Positions 1 to 10,849 are shown, numbered from the stretch's first letter. The stretch is DNA of 64,000 bases from Siphonodentalium dalli (GCA_032622095.1 CP136062.1:165640090-165704089); one strand, 5' to 3'. Numbers and translations: made by a program. The notes: generated by a model from the letters alone, not told the origin.

Positions 1-320
1 CACAAATAGTCGGTGTCAAAAAATTTAACTTTAAGATATACTTCCAAAACCATAGCTCGTTTTTTCAAATCTGATATGGTCAATATTTTCCGTACCCCAA
101 ATTTCACATCCATATATAAGCACAGGTCCCCAAAACAAAAACTGACCCCATCCCAATGATAATTAATCCTATAAAGTATCTTTGAGGTGGGGTAAATGTT
201 TGTTTTGGGGACCTGTGTATATAAGCACTGGTACCACCGTTTTTTTCTTCATATAAATCAATTATGGTAGACAGGCTGAGTTTAAGTTTTCGCGTATACC
301 AAAAATAGTATTCAGTCATT
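1..320 (-). pseudogene. LINE reverse transcriptase fragment, interrupted by a MITE, cut by window start
   Basis: Read on the minus strand without the MITE at 122-217, this translates in two frames to a non-LTR reverse transcriptase thumb-like segment: LKLSLSTIIDLYEEK followed, after a frameshift, by VVPVLIYGCEIWG. The same block (sLanqlDLfdsqvlPiLLYGCEVWG) is in the longer LINE at 24.3-26.8 kb, so the family assignment is well supported. The copy is dead: frameshifts, stops and an insertion. A near-identical stretch lies at 3105-3399. It runs off the left edge of the window, so its full extent is unknown. Confidence 0.6.
122..217. mobile_element. 96-bp MITE with 18-bp inverted ends and 9-bp target duplication
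   Basis: The ends ACAGGTCCCCAAAACAAA and TTTGTTTTGGGGACCTGT are inverse complements. The flanks 113-121 and 218-226 are the same 9 bases, TATATAAGC. Eight- to nine-base duplications suit hAT-type or related transposases, but nothing inside identifies the family. It sits in the LINE remnant, and the same insertion is present at 3226-3321. Confidence 0.7.
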
Positions 321-329
321 TCGTGAAAT

Positions 330-430
330 GTCTGACCACTAATTTCAGTTATTTCATGAAATGACTGGATATTTCACTCATTTCACGAAGTGACTGGCCC
401 TCACAGTGGTTTCACGAAATGACTAGTTTC
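330..430. repeat. Short palindromic repeats around TTTCACGAAATGA
   Basis: Four to five imperfect copies of a self-complementary word (TCATTTCACGAAATGAC and variants) lie head to tail in about 100 bp. No coding sense is apparent. Confidence 0.5.
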
Positions 431-677
431 ACAATCTGACTGTAACATATACACTCCCGGAGATTGCTGCGCGGGTATCCTGATCACGCAAATTAAATCG
501 CGGAGATCCCCTAAAATGGGCGAAATATGTTAATTTTAATGAGGGAACGGGTGCGAATATGTCAATTGATACGTATTTTAAACAAATAACGACACGATCA
601 TCATAATAGGTCTGTTCTATCAATTATATATGCGCCGAGTTCACTTGGTGCAAATCAAACGGCGATAATTAAACATC

Positions 678-908
678 CTCGTGTGCCAGAAGGACTCCTT
701 AAAGTTGTGAATAAGATGAAGAATATTTATTAGATGTTATTTAACAAGTCAAATAATATAATTTGATTGACTTGTTAAATAACATCTAATAAATAATCTT
801 CATCTTATTCACAACTAACTAATGAATAATATTATTTGATTGACTTGTTAAATAACATCTAATAGATATTCTTATTCACAACTTTAAGGAGTCTTTCTGG
901 CACACGAG
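678..908. mobile_element. Foldback MITE, about 230 bp
   Basis: The left arm CTCGTGTGCCAGAAGGACTC and the right arm GAGTCTTTCTGGCACACGAG are inverted copies and extend inward over CTTAAAGTTGTGAATAAG. Inside, a second palindrome uses GATTGACTTGTTAAATAACA. No ORF is present. It is probably a non-autonomous DNA element. Clear target duplications were not found. Confidence 0.65.
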
Positions 909-939
909 AATATTATAGTCAATTCAATGTCAAATCGCG

Positions 940-995
940 CCTTTCGCCGGAAAGCAGATGGGAACAGCCCGGACGAAGTCGGGCCCACCAGCCAG
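940..995 (-). repeat. Terminal fragment of the 'GACCCGACTTCGTCCGGGCT' repeat family
   Basis: The end motif AGCCCGGACGAAGTCGGG is shared with the elements at 17.86-19.52 kb and 55.69-56.13 kb. Only the end of the element is recognisable here. Confidence 0.5.
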
Positions 996-1155
996 TGTAA
1001 TAAAAAGCGAGACAGCTTGAAGAATGTATGTATAACACGAGAAACGGGAAAACGTGGTATATGGAAGTATCCAAATTTCCCACATGGAATTTGAAAGCTA
1101 GTTTATTTATAATTATATTATAATTTCTATTTATGGCTAATAATATGGCTGAATA

Positions 1156-1513
1156 GGTCACTCTCACCGGTTTTCTGTGATAAAGTTACCCAGGTTCCTG
1201 ATAAAGTTACCCAGGTTGGAGAAGAATGCGATAAAGTTACACAGGTTAATAATAGTTCATGTTTAGCAAAAAATTATTGATTTTTGTGAACAAAATGACG
1301 AACTACAGTACTAATATGTCTTAATTTATGCTTGATAATGGCTATTACTTGCCAAAAATGACCAATATTTCCCTCTGTCACTTTTAAATCGAGTTGATAT
1401 TGTGAGATTTGCTTAACCTGTGTAACTTTATCACAATTCTCACCAACCTGGGTAACTTTATCACAAAATTAGGAACCTGGGTAACTTTATCACAGAAAAC
1501 CGTGAGAGTGACC
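1156..1513. mobile_element. 358-bp MITE with long inverted ends and TA target site
   Basis: GGTCACTCTCACCGGTTTTC at the left and its near-complement at the right bound the element. Both arms contain two to three copies of GATAAAGTTACCCAGGTT in opposite orientation. TA flanks both ends, as expected for Tc1/mariner-type insertion. There is no transposase ORF, so it would be non-autonomous. Confidence 0.7.
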
Positions 1514-2138
1514 TATTATATAGATAATGAATGGCTTGGAGTTGACTATGCCAACGACAAGACATTCATTATTTATTATATTATATCGAACATTTGTCGG
1601 CATTGGTGCCAATTCTTACACAATTTCTCTGTCTGATTTGTCACAATTTTATTTACCGTGAATTTTGGAAATCGGTCTCAGATTTTACAATTTACGGCAA
1701 TCTTTTGACGATGGCAGGGGAGCTTAAATATGTTATTAGTTACATCTAACAGTATCTCTTCGTGATTCATGCATTTATTTCTATAAATATGTCATTAGCA
1801 AAAACATTTTGGCGAAATTTTATAAGTTAACTTGCTTAACTTCGACTAAAACGGAAATAACGTCCACTGGCATTACAAAATTAGGACTGGCCGCTTGCCA
1901 ACTAAACGGACAAACTATTAAATACAATGGATAGCAATGATCGGGCATTTGTAAGATCATTATAGTACGCCAATAAATCTAATGATATACCAACATTGCA
2001 ACAATTATCGTACAAGTTATACTTTAAGATTGGCCGTATTTTCAAGGCGGCAACCCGATTTCGCGAAATGAGTTTGTTACTATAAATAGAAAAAGAATAG
2101 TAGGCATGTAGGAATCCTACTGGGGTACTATCGTAAAA

Positions 2139-2265
2139 TAGTATAGCAGTGTGCAGCCAATCAGAATGTGAGAAAGTCACGTGAGATATAATATTCAGCA
2201 ATAGTATAGCAGTGTGCAGCCAATCAGAATGTGAGAAAGTCACGTGAGATATAATATTCAGCAAT
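2139..2265. repeat. 63-bp tandem duplication
   Basis: Two essentially identical 63-bp units beginning AGTATAGCAGTGTGCAGCCA lie head to tail. Each contains CCAAT and TCACGTGA. Because 63 is a multiple of three, the antisense frame is open and repeats a 21-residue peptide, which I regard as accidental. Confidence 0.7.
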
Positions 2266-2497
2266 ATGATCTTGGTGGCGTTACCACTTCTGATTGTGGT
2301 TTTCTTGTACAGAATGGTTTAGATTTTGTCTCTCGCAAGAGGCAGTTAATACATGGTGATATATACACCATTGTCTGACGGGGGAGTGTGTCAACTGTTA
2401 AGTGGCCTGTTGCTGGATAACTATATTCATTTGAACAATACATTTGTATACGTTATGTGACACTTGATATTTCTTAGTTCTTAACAGTAAAGATGCC

Positions 2498-3540
2498 TTA
2501 TGTGCACTCGGCCTTGTAAAGTAGAATTTGGCTATGAATTTTTCGCGTAAGTGTTAAAAAAACCGAACAAACTAGTAATGTATGGATTTCATCTCCCCAC
2601 TTGTTCTTTACAAAGTGTACATATGCGGTCTCTAATTGGAATTTCGGTGCTACTCCATGATTACGCGTTCCGAAGCGCATTATAGTATGTGCCTCTGCTT
2701 TCGTAAGCTTGCAAAGGTAAGTCTCAGTTTCAAATACTTCTTTGATTTCTCTGTAAAATAGATATTTATTGGATGCTGCCATCGTTCTTCGCCAGTGGTT
2801 TATATACATATCTTTGAGTCACGTTTTTGTCGTTTCTTGAAACCAGTTGGGGTTTATACTATATTATGATAAAGCCAGACATGCATAAGGCCCATTTCAC
2901 GAAGAGTATTTTTTTTACGAGATTTAACCAAGGGTGGGTGTATTCATTTTTAGGGCTGTTAAAATCGTTATATATTGTATGATACAATTTCATACAATAC
3001 GAATGATAATTTAGATTTAGATCCACTAACAAGCCTCGCCCAATAATTTAAAATTCTGCGTTTAATTTTAAATCCAATCGATAGAAGGCCCAACTCACCA
3101 TATACACAAATAGTCGGTGTCAAAAAATTTAACTTTAAGATATACTTCCAAAACCATAGCTCGTTTTTTCAAATATGATCTGGTCAATATTTTCCGTACC
3201 CCAAATTTCACATCCATATATAAGCACAGGTCCCCAAAACAAAAACTGACCCCATCCCAATGATACTTAATCCTATAAAGTATCTTTGAGGTGTGGTAAA
3301 TTTTTGTTTTGGGGACCTGTGTATATAAGCACTGGTACCATCGTTTTTTTCTTCATATAAATCAATTATGGTAGACAGGCTGAGTTTAAGTTTTCGCGTT
3401 TTTCATATTAGGGAAACATTGACCGCTTCGCTTCCTCGCACCTACGTTTAATTTCGGAGTTAAAAGATCCAGATTTGCTGAATATTATGCCGAGATATTT
3501 GTCGTTTTAATTATTTTACCATCAAGCTTGAATGTCCTAC
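2498..3540 (-). pseudogene. Degraded LINE, C-terminal half of the reverse transcriptase ORF
   Basis: On the minus strand the 3540-3400 part reads KYLGIIFSKSGSF, then 3399-3105 carries the same LKLSLSTIIDLYEE and VLIYGCEIWG block as 1-320. The 2809-2498 part reads RTRNHG and GDEIHTLLVC, which fits the cysteine/histidine C-terminal tail of this class (compare DEFHCLLEC in the LINE at 24.3 kb). Frameshifts and stops separate the parts, and the MITE at 3226-3321 interrupts it. I infer one decayed copy; the middle (2820-3100) is not recognisably coding. Confidence 0.55.
3226..3321. mobile_element. Second copy of the 96-bp MITE in the same LINE position
   Basis: Same inverted ends (ACAGGTCCCCAAAACAAA) and same host junction as the insertion at 122-217. 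This shows that the LINE segment was duplicated after the MITE went in. Confidence 0.7.
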
Positions 3541-3559
3541 TGTGATTTTTGTTATGTCC

Positions 3560-3918
3560 GAAATTTTCTTGTTCAGATTAAAAATTTTTCGCACACCGGG
3601 CCGAACAACCATGATCAGCTCGGTGTGTCCTGGTCTCTTGTCCGTAGCCGTGTGTATTTTTCTGGAGTTAGACCACTAGATGTTAGGATTTATGCAATTT
3701 TCAGGTTAAAATATTTTAATGTTCTCATACCGGTAATATAGAACCACGGTTGATGAATATATACGATATTAGGCCTGAGCACTGAGGTGCAAGGGCGGGA
3801 GGTGCAAATGGAATTATGCAAAACTTGTGTTTGGTCCGATTCTGATTCAAGATTCAAAGGGGGTGCAGTTCGAATTCCCCAATGTGGACACCCCCCCCCC
3901 ACGGAGACTCTCTAGCCA
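3560..3918. repeat. Dispersed repeat, family shared with 27.7-28.28 kb
   Basis: Contains TTCGCACACCGGGCCGAACA, CTGGAGTTAGACCACTAGAT and a C-rich run followed by ACGGAGAC. All recur in the same order at 27885-28275, and related pieces lie at 21.5-22.2 kb and 40.5-40.87 kb. No coding capacity was recognised. Class unknown. Confidence 0.6.
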
Positions 3919-4244
3919 CGTTCACACGGGAATAATGTCATAGCGACATGTATATAAAAGACTCATTCCACTGAGTGGTATTTATATTAACCCTTTACCC
4001 AACAAACCGGCCAAAAACGGCCTAATAAAGCTGCAACAGCCTAAAATATCTTCGGTCTGTCTCAATAGAACCATACAAATATGGATGAGATGTTCTCACT
4101 TATCCGGCAGGTATTGTTTCGGAGGTAGGTGTGATAATCCTCAACACGAAAGAGTTACCGCTTATAGTCTGTATCGGCAGTTACTTAGGTTTTTAACTGT
4201 TTTTACAGTTTTTTCATTTGGGCTGATTTACCGGGATTTCATTT

Positions 4245-5391
4245 GAACAACAGTTGCCTCTGGCAGGAGAGTGGAGCGAAAAGGTCGTGCTTGCTTCGAA
4301 TAATGATGTACCATCCGTATCGTATCAAGTTATACAGAATGAATTTACTGAACCGCTTGAATCCAACCACAACCCGGTAACGATACCACAACGCGATAAA
4401 ATGGTAAAACCCATCGGCGGGGAAGCAAGAAGCGGAATTACAGCGTATCATCTAATAGTACCATCAGAGACACCATTCACCTCAGTCATCAACCGAAAAA
4501 CCAAACGCAAAGAAGAAAATAAAAAATAAAAAATAATCACCATCACAAAATGCTTACTTTTTTTTTTTCTTTTTTTCTTTCCACCAATAAAGGCAACAAC
4601 ATGAGGGATTAAGGTGAGGACCATTCGGTCCTTCCGACAATCCCGGGCTTGCCCCCCAAACCACTCGTTCACGAACAACAGTTGCACTTAACATTTCCAA
4701 CTGCCCTTCTCTATAAACTCTCTTGTAGTGACGCAGAGTGTTGTTGATGCTCCTGTATTTTCTCTGCTGTGGTCGTGGTAGTTTTTGGTGGAGTTTTGCT
4801 CGGGATCTGTACAGTGATGCTTTAACGGAATAGAACGTCGGAACCTTTGCAATGATGTCAGAATGTGTTTCTTCTGTCCGCAAATCTGCAAAAGGAAAAT
4901 AATATCATTTTACAGATCGGTATATAATAAAGAGCGTTATCAATTACGATATGGTAGATAAGAATTGTTTTTGTTTTGAATATAACTTATTTTGTATACT
5001 TGTTGAAATAATTGACATATCGTACAGTTAACAAAGAGCGTTTATGATATTTTGATAAGAATTTTTTTTCAAAGATATACATACTAGATATTTCTTCCTG
5101 GTAGATAGCAGTGACTGCTCTGGATGTATGTCGAACTAAGGTTTTAAGCTCTGCGATGATGGTTTCAGCAGCAACTTGGGCCCGGTCTGAGTGGTGGTTA
5201 TGCTGGCTTTTGTAGGATGTGACGATGTCGTTATTGGTATTTACAGTAGCGCTGCAGGTCTTTGAACATCATCGCCAATGTACACTGTCGTTTCTTCGAG
5301 ACTTATCGCAGAACTTATAGTGGTTAAAGACGATATATTTACCACCGCGATCATTAGGAATGAAATTAATATGTACTTGAGCGTTTGCCAT
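4245..5391 (-). pseudogene. FLYWCH zinc-finger gene fragment, broken
   Basis: From ATG at 5391 the minus strand reads FIPNDRGGKYIVFNHYKF, then VHWR, a TGA stop (5269-5271), CSKTCSATVNTNNDIVTSYK and QHNHHSD. This is a complete FLYWCH zinc finger (aromatic core, HW in place of YW, C-C...H-x-H ligands). The exon ends at 5085 (A|GTATGT, phase 1) and a second exon starts at 4885 after TTTTGCAG in the matching phase. It carries KVPTFYSVKASLYRSRAK and KLPRPQQ, the P-x-L-Y-R-x-R linker seen after FLYWCH in MULE-transposase-associated and host FLYWCH proteins. One in-frame stop, retroposon A in the second exon and retroposon B just 5' of the ATG show it is inactive. No MULE catalytic domain is visible. 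It could be a transposon relic or a dead host gene. Confidence 0.7.
4258..4672 (+). mobile_element. Retroposon copy A (short copy), 13-bp target duplication, inserted in the FLYWCH pseudogene
   Basis: Perfect direct repeats GAACAACAGTTGC flank it (4245-4257 and 4673-4685). Its 5' end (GGCAGGAGAGTGGAGCGAA) matches that of copy C (GCAGCGGGTGGAGCGAA at 13116). Its last ~90 bp (AATAAAGGCAACAACATGAG onward) match the tails of copies B and C. The middle encodes a 91-codon frame (4254-4529) ending KTKRKEENKK, similar in character to the lysine-rich C-terminus of copy C. It looks internally shortened. Variable target duplications without a DNA-transposon terminus indicate copying through RNA by a LINE machinery. 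Confidence 0.75.
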
Positions 5392-5408
5392 TTTGATATG
5401 ATCTGTCT

Positions 5409-5810
5409 TATAAGTATGTGGTTGGGGGGGGGGGGGGGCTATCCCGGGATGGTCGAAAGGACCGATAGACTCTTTCCTTCACCCCTCATTTTATTGCCTT
5501 TATTGGAACCATGAAAAAAAGAAGAACAAAAAAGAGCATTTTTATCCATTTTTTTATAATTATTTTATTTTGTGTTTCTTTTCTCCTGGAGATGAAGGAG
5601 ACGGAGCTGGTTTCTGTCTTAATTGTCGTAGTTGGTATTCTTTTTCCTGTTGTTCTTGTATTTTGTTCCATTTTTCAGCTTCTGCCATCACTGCTTCTGC
5701 TTTCTTCTGCATATTTTGAAGCTTTTGTAGATTTTCTTCATCTTCGTTAGGAGCAGGGGGTGGTGATTCCTGCACCTCTTCCGCGATGCTGACGGGGACA
5801 CTGGAGGAGG
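5409..5810 (-). mobile_element. Retroposon copy B, 5'-truncated, 10-bp target duplication
   Basis: Perfect direct repeats TGATCTGTCT flank it (5399-5408 and 5811-5820). On the minus strand the ORF is open from the truncated start through EEVQESPPPAPNEDEENLQK to SPGEKKHKIK, followed by a T-rich stretch, then AATAAAGGCAATAAAATGAG and the shared tail ending in a long C run. The EEV-x-ES motif aligns with EEVIAES in the ORF of copy C. The 5' truncation is typical of LINE-mediated insertion. Confidence 0.75.
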
Positions 5811-5863
5811 TGATCTGTCTTTGTGAGCCTCTGTAATTTATATGTTAGCGTGAGAACAGTTAT

Positions 5864-6094
5864 GCCCTGTGTCAATGCATTCTCTTATATATGCGAGTCG
5901 ACCATAGGTCGCCTCGCATATATAAGAGAATGCATTGGCCTAAAAAAATCTTTTTTTTAACACTTTTTACCATTTTTTCTTACATTCTTTAACAATTTTA
6001 TAATTTTTAATGTGTTAAGCCAATGCATTCTCTTATATATGCGAGGCGACCTATGGTCGACTCGCATATATAAGAGAATGCATTGACACAGGGC
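5864..6094. mobile_element. MITE with inverted ends that are each a hairpin (copy 1)
   Basis: The left arm (5864-5940) and right arm (6019-6094) are inverse complements. Each arm is itself a palindrome: AATGCATTCTCTTATATATG, then CGAGTCGACC ATA GGTCGCCTCG, then its complement. The spacer is AT-rich and noncoding. Longer copies lie at 11154-11572 and 47041-47434. Confidence 0.75.
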
Positions 6095-6329
6095 CGTTCT
6101 GTTGAGTCATTAAACGACATGATCCATACCTCAGAATTAGGTGACACGCTTTTGAACAAAAGAGTTTTTTTTTCTAAAAACAAAATTAAATCAAACAATT
6201 CAAACTGAATCCTCACTAAAAGCACAGAACTGGAAATCTAATAATGTAATATGTTACACTCACTGGTTCATATATGGCAGGGAATGTGAGCAGAATAAAA
6301 CAGGGTCACCATTTTCGTTTCACGTAGAG

Positions 6330-6850
6330 GCCCTTGAAACAAGTGGAAACAAGTGGAAACAGTGAAATTTTCATTGCAGTCCGTTTCAGAGTCAGTTTAG
6401 AAATCATCCTTTTCAACTTTCAGACCATGCTTGGTATTCCGTGCACTTGATGTTTACTCACAGGATACAAAATGGTGGATTTGTTTGTTTAAATTGTTTT
6501 TTTTATTTTTCTGAGATCATGGAAACGCTGGAAACAGAGGAAACAAACCATTCCCGAACAATATTAAGACTCGGGAGCAATTTTATTTCAAGTTGATTCA
6601 GTGGAAACATCACGAAACAAACTGGGACAGTGGTAACACTATATATTTTTATTTAATTTATTTTTTTGTTTTTTTCTGATACGATGGAAACAGATGAAAC
6701 AGAGGAAACAAACCATTCCCGAACAATATTAAGACTCGGGAGCAATTTTATTTCGAGTTGATTCATTCAGTGGAAACATCACGAAACAAATTGGGACAGT
6801 GGTAACACTATATATTTTTATTGAATTTATTTATTTATTTTTTTGTCTGA
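6330..6850. repeat. Two tandem ~170-bp units rich in GGAAACA
   Basis: The block beginning GAGGAAACAAACCATTCCCG at 6538 recurs at 6708 with nearly the same 140 bp after it. GGAAAC words continue upstream to 6340. No ORF. Confidence 0.6.
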
Positions 6851-7104
6851 TACGAGTTTTGGAAGAAGTGCAACAAATTCGCACACATGTATCTTATCGT
6901 CGAAAATAAAGCAAGTCTTGCACTTGTTAAATGTTCTAGCTTTGCAATAATCAACTGATTTCAAGATATACTATGTCAATGGAACATTTAGTATTGGAAA
7001 ACATTTCCGTGGCAACTAATTCTGAAACAACCCATTTGCGCGCCACCTTAACTCTTTTGTGGGGTTCATGACGGGAGCTGGGCTGGTGCAGCATTCAAGA
7101 TCCT

Positions 7105-7235
7105 GTTCCAGTACATTCTCTCATATATGTGAGTCTCCCATAGCGAGAATTCACTGGCTTACACGGTCAAGGTAAATAATGTTAGACTAAAGTATTTATA
7201 TCTATATATGTGAGACTCGCATATATAAGAGAATG
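7105..7235. repeat. Degraded relative of the hairpin MITE
   Basis: CATTCTCTCATATATGTGAG and GAGACTCGCATATATAAGAG followed by AATGCATTGGCAC form inverted arms like those at 5864-6094, but with a different, shorter middle. A similar partial copy is at 61740-61870. Confidence 0.5.
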
Positions 7236-7239
7236 CATT

Positions 7240-8480
7240 GGCACCGGGTTTTCCCAAAATTTCAGGAAGTTCCAGTCATGAAAAGGTTAAAGGATATTTT
7301 ACAGTGCACCTGGGTCTGGTGATAACGATATACACTGTGTATCTGTTTCTACGAATGTCCACCCGATTCACCTGATTTCCGAGAAATTCAGAACCCTTGC
7401 ATTAATTCCAGGGTAACCAGGCAGGCCATAGACGATTAATGATTTATGCTCACGAATCCATATGAATACAGAGAAATACGAAGAATTATTTACAAAAGGA
7501 ATACGCACCCAGGTCACAACAAAGAGGGTAGATAAATAGTCTTACGCAAACACGTGAAATTCCAACATTAAATTATGATATCATTCAATCATCGCGTGGA
7601 GTTCACGCTCTTTAGAAGCCTGTGTGATCGATTAGAGGGGCCCATTCAAGTGCGAACATATAACCTGCACAGCATGTTGACTAGAACTACAACAAATACC
7701 ATGACAACTTGGGCGTCGTATAACACCACGAACATTGTCGAACCGATGTCATACATTTTTTTCGCTATAGCCCCCCTCTTCAATCGGAGGAGAAGGTATA
7801 CACAGAGCGTACGCAGTCACACTGACATGGGTGTAACCCAGAATACCCGACATCCCTTGTCCGAAAGTATCGATATGCATGTTAACTAAATACTATTTAG
7901 CTCGAATATTCACATTCCGTTCGTGGATGTGTGGACCGGTTGTCGTTGTGTTGAATTGTTTATTCCTCCAATGAATGAAGATAGTATATACAACATATAT
8001 TAAATACAATTATATGTACACATGTATAGTATTATCGTATGCGCTCGATTGTATGTATTTTTTTCTTCTTGAAACGTATTTTATTTGCAAATAATACAAA
8101 AGGGATTGGGGCACGAGTTTTTAAACTTATGAAGCCCCTCTCCCAATGCAGTCGATTTAGATACAAACTGTTTACAAGATGACAGCTGAACATATTTACA
8201 TGCATGATTTTGTTATTTTGTAGTGATTGATGTAGTGCCTTCCAGATCATATTGCGATACGGGTTACGGCTGGTTTGGTAGCTATAACATTTGGTGGGGT
8301 TTGTGTGATTTTTGTTCGTTTTAACTACTGTTGGAGCAGGGTTTTGTGCAAAGGGGTATTTTCTTCATATATATATATATATGTTAGTCAAGACTTAGTG
8401 TTAGTCAGCTACTCTGGAAGACAGTACATACGGTATATCAAGATAATAGAGAACTGGTGATTGAGTGGGGGAGTAAGTCC
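7240..8480. other. Intergenic DNA without recognised gene
   Basis: A 104-codon frame (7575-7889, +) starts with ATG but shows no domain, signal peptide or splice context that I recognise, and I do not call it a gene. The rest is AT-rich with a short TA run near 8370. Confidence 0.5.
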
Positions 8481-8499
8481 ATAAGTGGGTAGCCAGTAT

Positions 8500-8990
8500 A
8501 GTAGCGTGTAGTGAGAAGCGTCGGAGTTGTCTGCGACCCCTTTGAGTAACGTCGGAGTGGTCTGTGGGCTCTTTGTGCAGCGTCGGAGTGGTATGTGGCC
8601 CCTTTGAGTAGCGTCGGGGTGGTCTGCTGTCCATTTGAATAGCGTCGGAGTGGTCTGCGGGCTCTTTGTGTAGCAACGGAGTGGTCTGTGGCCCCTTTGT
8701 GCAGCATCGGAATGGTCTGCAGCCCCTTTGTGCAGCATCGCAGTGGTCTGCGGCCCCTTTGTGCAGCATCGGAGTGGTCTGCGGCCCCTTTGTGTAGCAT
8801 CGGAGTGGTCTGCGGCCCCATTGTGCAGCATCGGAGTGGTGTGCGGCCCCTTTGTGCAGCATCGGAGTGGTCTGCGGGCTCTTTGTGCAGCATCGGAGTG
8901 GTCTGCGGCCCCTTCGTGCAGCATCGGAGTGGTCTGCGGCCCCTTTGTGCAGCATCAGGGTGGTCTGCGGGCTCTTTGTGCGCGCACATT
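8500..8990. repeat. 31-bp minisatellite, about 16 units
   Basis: The unit GTGCAGCATCGGAGTGGTCT plus GCGGCCCCTTT repeats with few changes. It is far more GC-rich than its surroundings. Since 31 is not a multiple of three and the unit has no stop in several frames, frames on both strands stay open for 60-200 codons and cycle through all three readings of the unit. I do not regard them as genes. Confidence 0.85.
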
Positions 8991-8999
8991 TTGATCTCA

Positions 9000-9720
9000 G
9001 ACAGGCTCCCTCTCCGGAAGCTTTTATTGCGATTTAAAAAATATATAAACATTTAATTTTTTTTTAATATTTTTGGTTAAAATTCGTCCTGGGGTCTTGG
9101 AGAAAAATCGCCAATAGGCAGACAGATTCTACTTTTTTTTTTATAAACATACCTTTTAGAAAAAATGGAGAATTATCACAACAGTTTTCTGATGATGACT
9201 GAGATAATAATTTATTTTTGTAAATGCGCAATATATATCAACGAAATTCGACTACAGGCCTGGGCAAATCCGTCAGGGATAGTGAACATTGATCACCCAT
9301 GCTGTTTGTTCTGATGTTTTGTGACACCAAATATCAGTGTGCATATAATAAGCTATCTATCTAATAACACGAGAGGATATTTTAACTTCCATAAACAAGA
9401 CTGTTGATCAGGTAAGTAGGCCTGGTAAAGTATATGGGGCAATCTATACTCCTTCAGGGATAATGGATATTGATATGTGCATGCTGTTTGTTCTGATGTT
9501 CTGTGACACCAAATATTGGTGTATGTATATACAATAACAAGCTATATATCTATGACTTCAACAGGCAAGACTGATGATTAGGTTAGTCTTCTTCTTCAGA
9601 ATACGGCGTGCAGTCAATGTCTGACTATAATAAGCGCCTGGAGGACATGGTTGGTCTAAACTGATGACTCTTTCGGTGTTAATCAGATGTTTGTGAGTCA
9701 CATTGGTTTAAATTTTGGTG
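9000..9720. other. Intergenic, two copies of a ~120-bp diverged repeat
   Basis: The stretch around GCTGTTTGTTCTGATGTT and TGTGACACCAAATAT occurs at 9300-9340, again at 9483-9530, and in part at 10378-10412. No coding sequence was recognised. Confidence 0.4.
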
Positions 9721-9725
9721 CGCCA

Positions 9726-10340
9726 TCAGGATCTGTGTTTTATTTTTGTTGGGGTTTTTTTGCTATAGGATAAAATCAGTTTAAAACTATTTGCAATTGT
9801 TGGTGGTTTACAGAAGTTTGCGTCAGTTTGCGCGATCAGTGACTGGGTGCTGTCTGCAGTCAGTTTAGATTTGAAGATTTTCGGGTCGGGTAGTAAGGTT
9901 AATGCTGATGGTAAGTGGTTAAATTCTGCTATGGTTCTGGGGAAGAAAGAATAGTAGTGGGCATCTATGTTGGAAGATATTGTGCGGAATGTTAGCTTCT
10001 GTTCATCATTGTATCTTGTAGTAGTGATTTTAGGAATTAGGATTTTATTTGGGTATGTTAAAAGTTCCTTGTTAATTATTTCTGAGAATAAAGTTAGTCT
10101 GGTTTGAGTTCGGCGCTCTTCAAGTTTTTGCAATTTTATTTCACTGAGCATGTTGGTTACCGAGCTGGTGTAAGGGTAGCAATTGCATATATATCTAGCT
10201 TCTCTTCTTTGGACCGATTCTAACATGCTGATTTGGTCTTCGTTGTGTGGGTCCCAGATGGTGGTTGAGTATTCCATTAGAGGTCTAATAAGTGCTGAGT
10301 ATGCTCGTTCTTTGGTGGTGCCTGGTAGAGTATGGAACCA
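9726..10340 (-). pseudogene. LINE fragment, C-terminal end of reverse transcriptase ORF
   Basis: On the minus strand the frame reads TTKERAYSALIRPLMEYSTT then IWDPHNEDQISMLESVQRRE, the typical 'AY..LVRP.LEY...vWDP....i..lE.vQRraAR' segment that follows the RT thumb in jockey/CR1-type LINEs. It then runs to LPSALTLLPDPKIFKSKL. The 183-codon frame from 10277 to 9726 is unbroken, but there is no RT core or endonuclease, so this is a 5'-truncated copy. It belongs to a different LINE lineage from the one at 24.3-26.8 kb. Confidence 0.7.
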
Positions 10341-10344
10341 CCTC

Positions 10345-10800
10345 TATTCTACATGGGATAATGAACATTGATGTTATGCAGTTTGTTCTTATGTTCTGTC
10401 ACACCAAATATTGTTATATGCGGTACTCATGGCAGTCTGAGCTAGACGACGTTGCCACATGTTCGAACTCCGACGTGGCCGAAAATCGCGACCAATGTTA
10501 GTGTAAACATATTTATTCCATTCATAATATATAGATTTGACAACAGTTTTTACAATAAAATAGAATAGTATAGATGATCGATTGATTGGAAAGGGGGTTA
10601 AACAACAAGCCCAATGGTTTTGTTAAGTGGTCGACCATGTAACCACGCTAATGACGGGACGCTAATTTTTTGCTCTTTTTTTTATGGGTCTTATTTATAA
10701 ATTTCAAGCCAAATGTTCTCGGATCAACTGAACCACTAACTCTGATTTGCAATGTGAAGTATAACTGTCTCATGTTTTGCTGGATAAAAGAAATCGAAGC
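10345..10800. other. Intergenic, nothing recognised
   Basis: AT-rich sequence with a repeat of the 9.3-9.5 kb motif near 10380. No supported ORF. Confidence 0.4.
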
Positions 10801-10849
10801 ATGCTAAATGAATATATTGTGGGATTTTCTACCTGAAGTGGACTCTACG

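Noticed and set aside
7575-7889. 104-codon plus frame
   Set aside because: Low-complexity Thr/Asn/Arg content and no recognisable family; left as intergenic.
8401-9056. Frames of 60-204 codons on both strands
   Set aside because: Products of the stop-free 31-bp minisatellite; the same peptide cycles through all frames.
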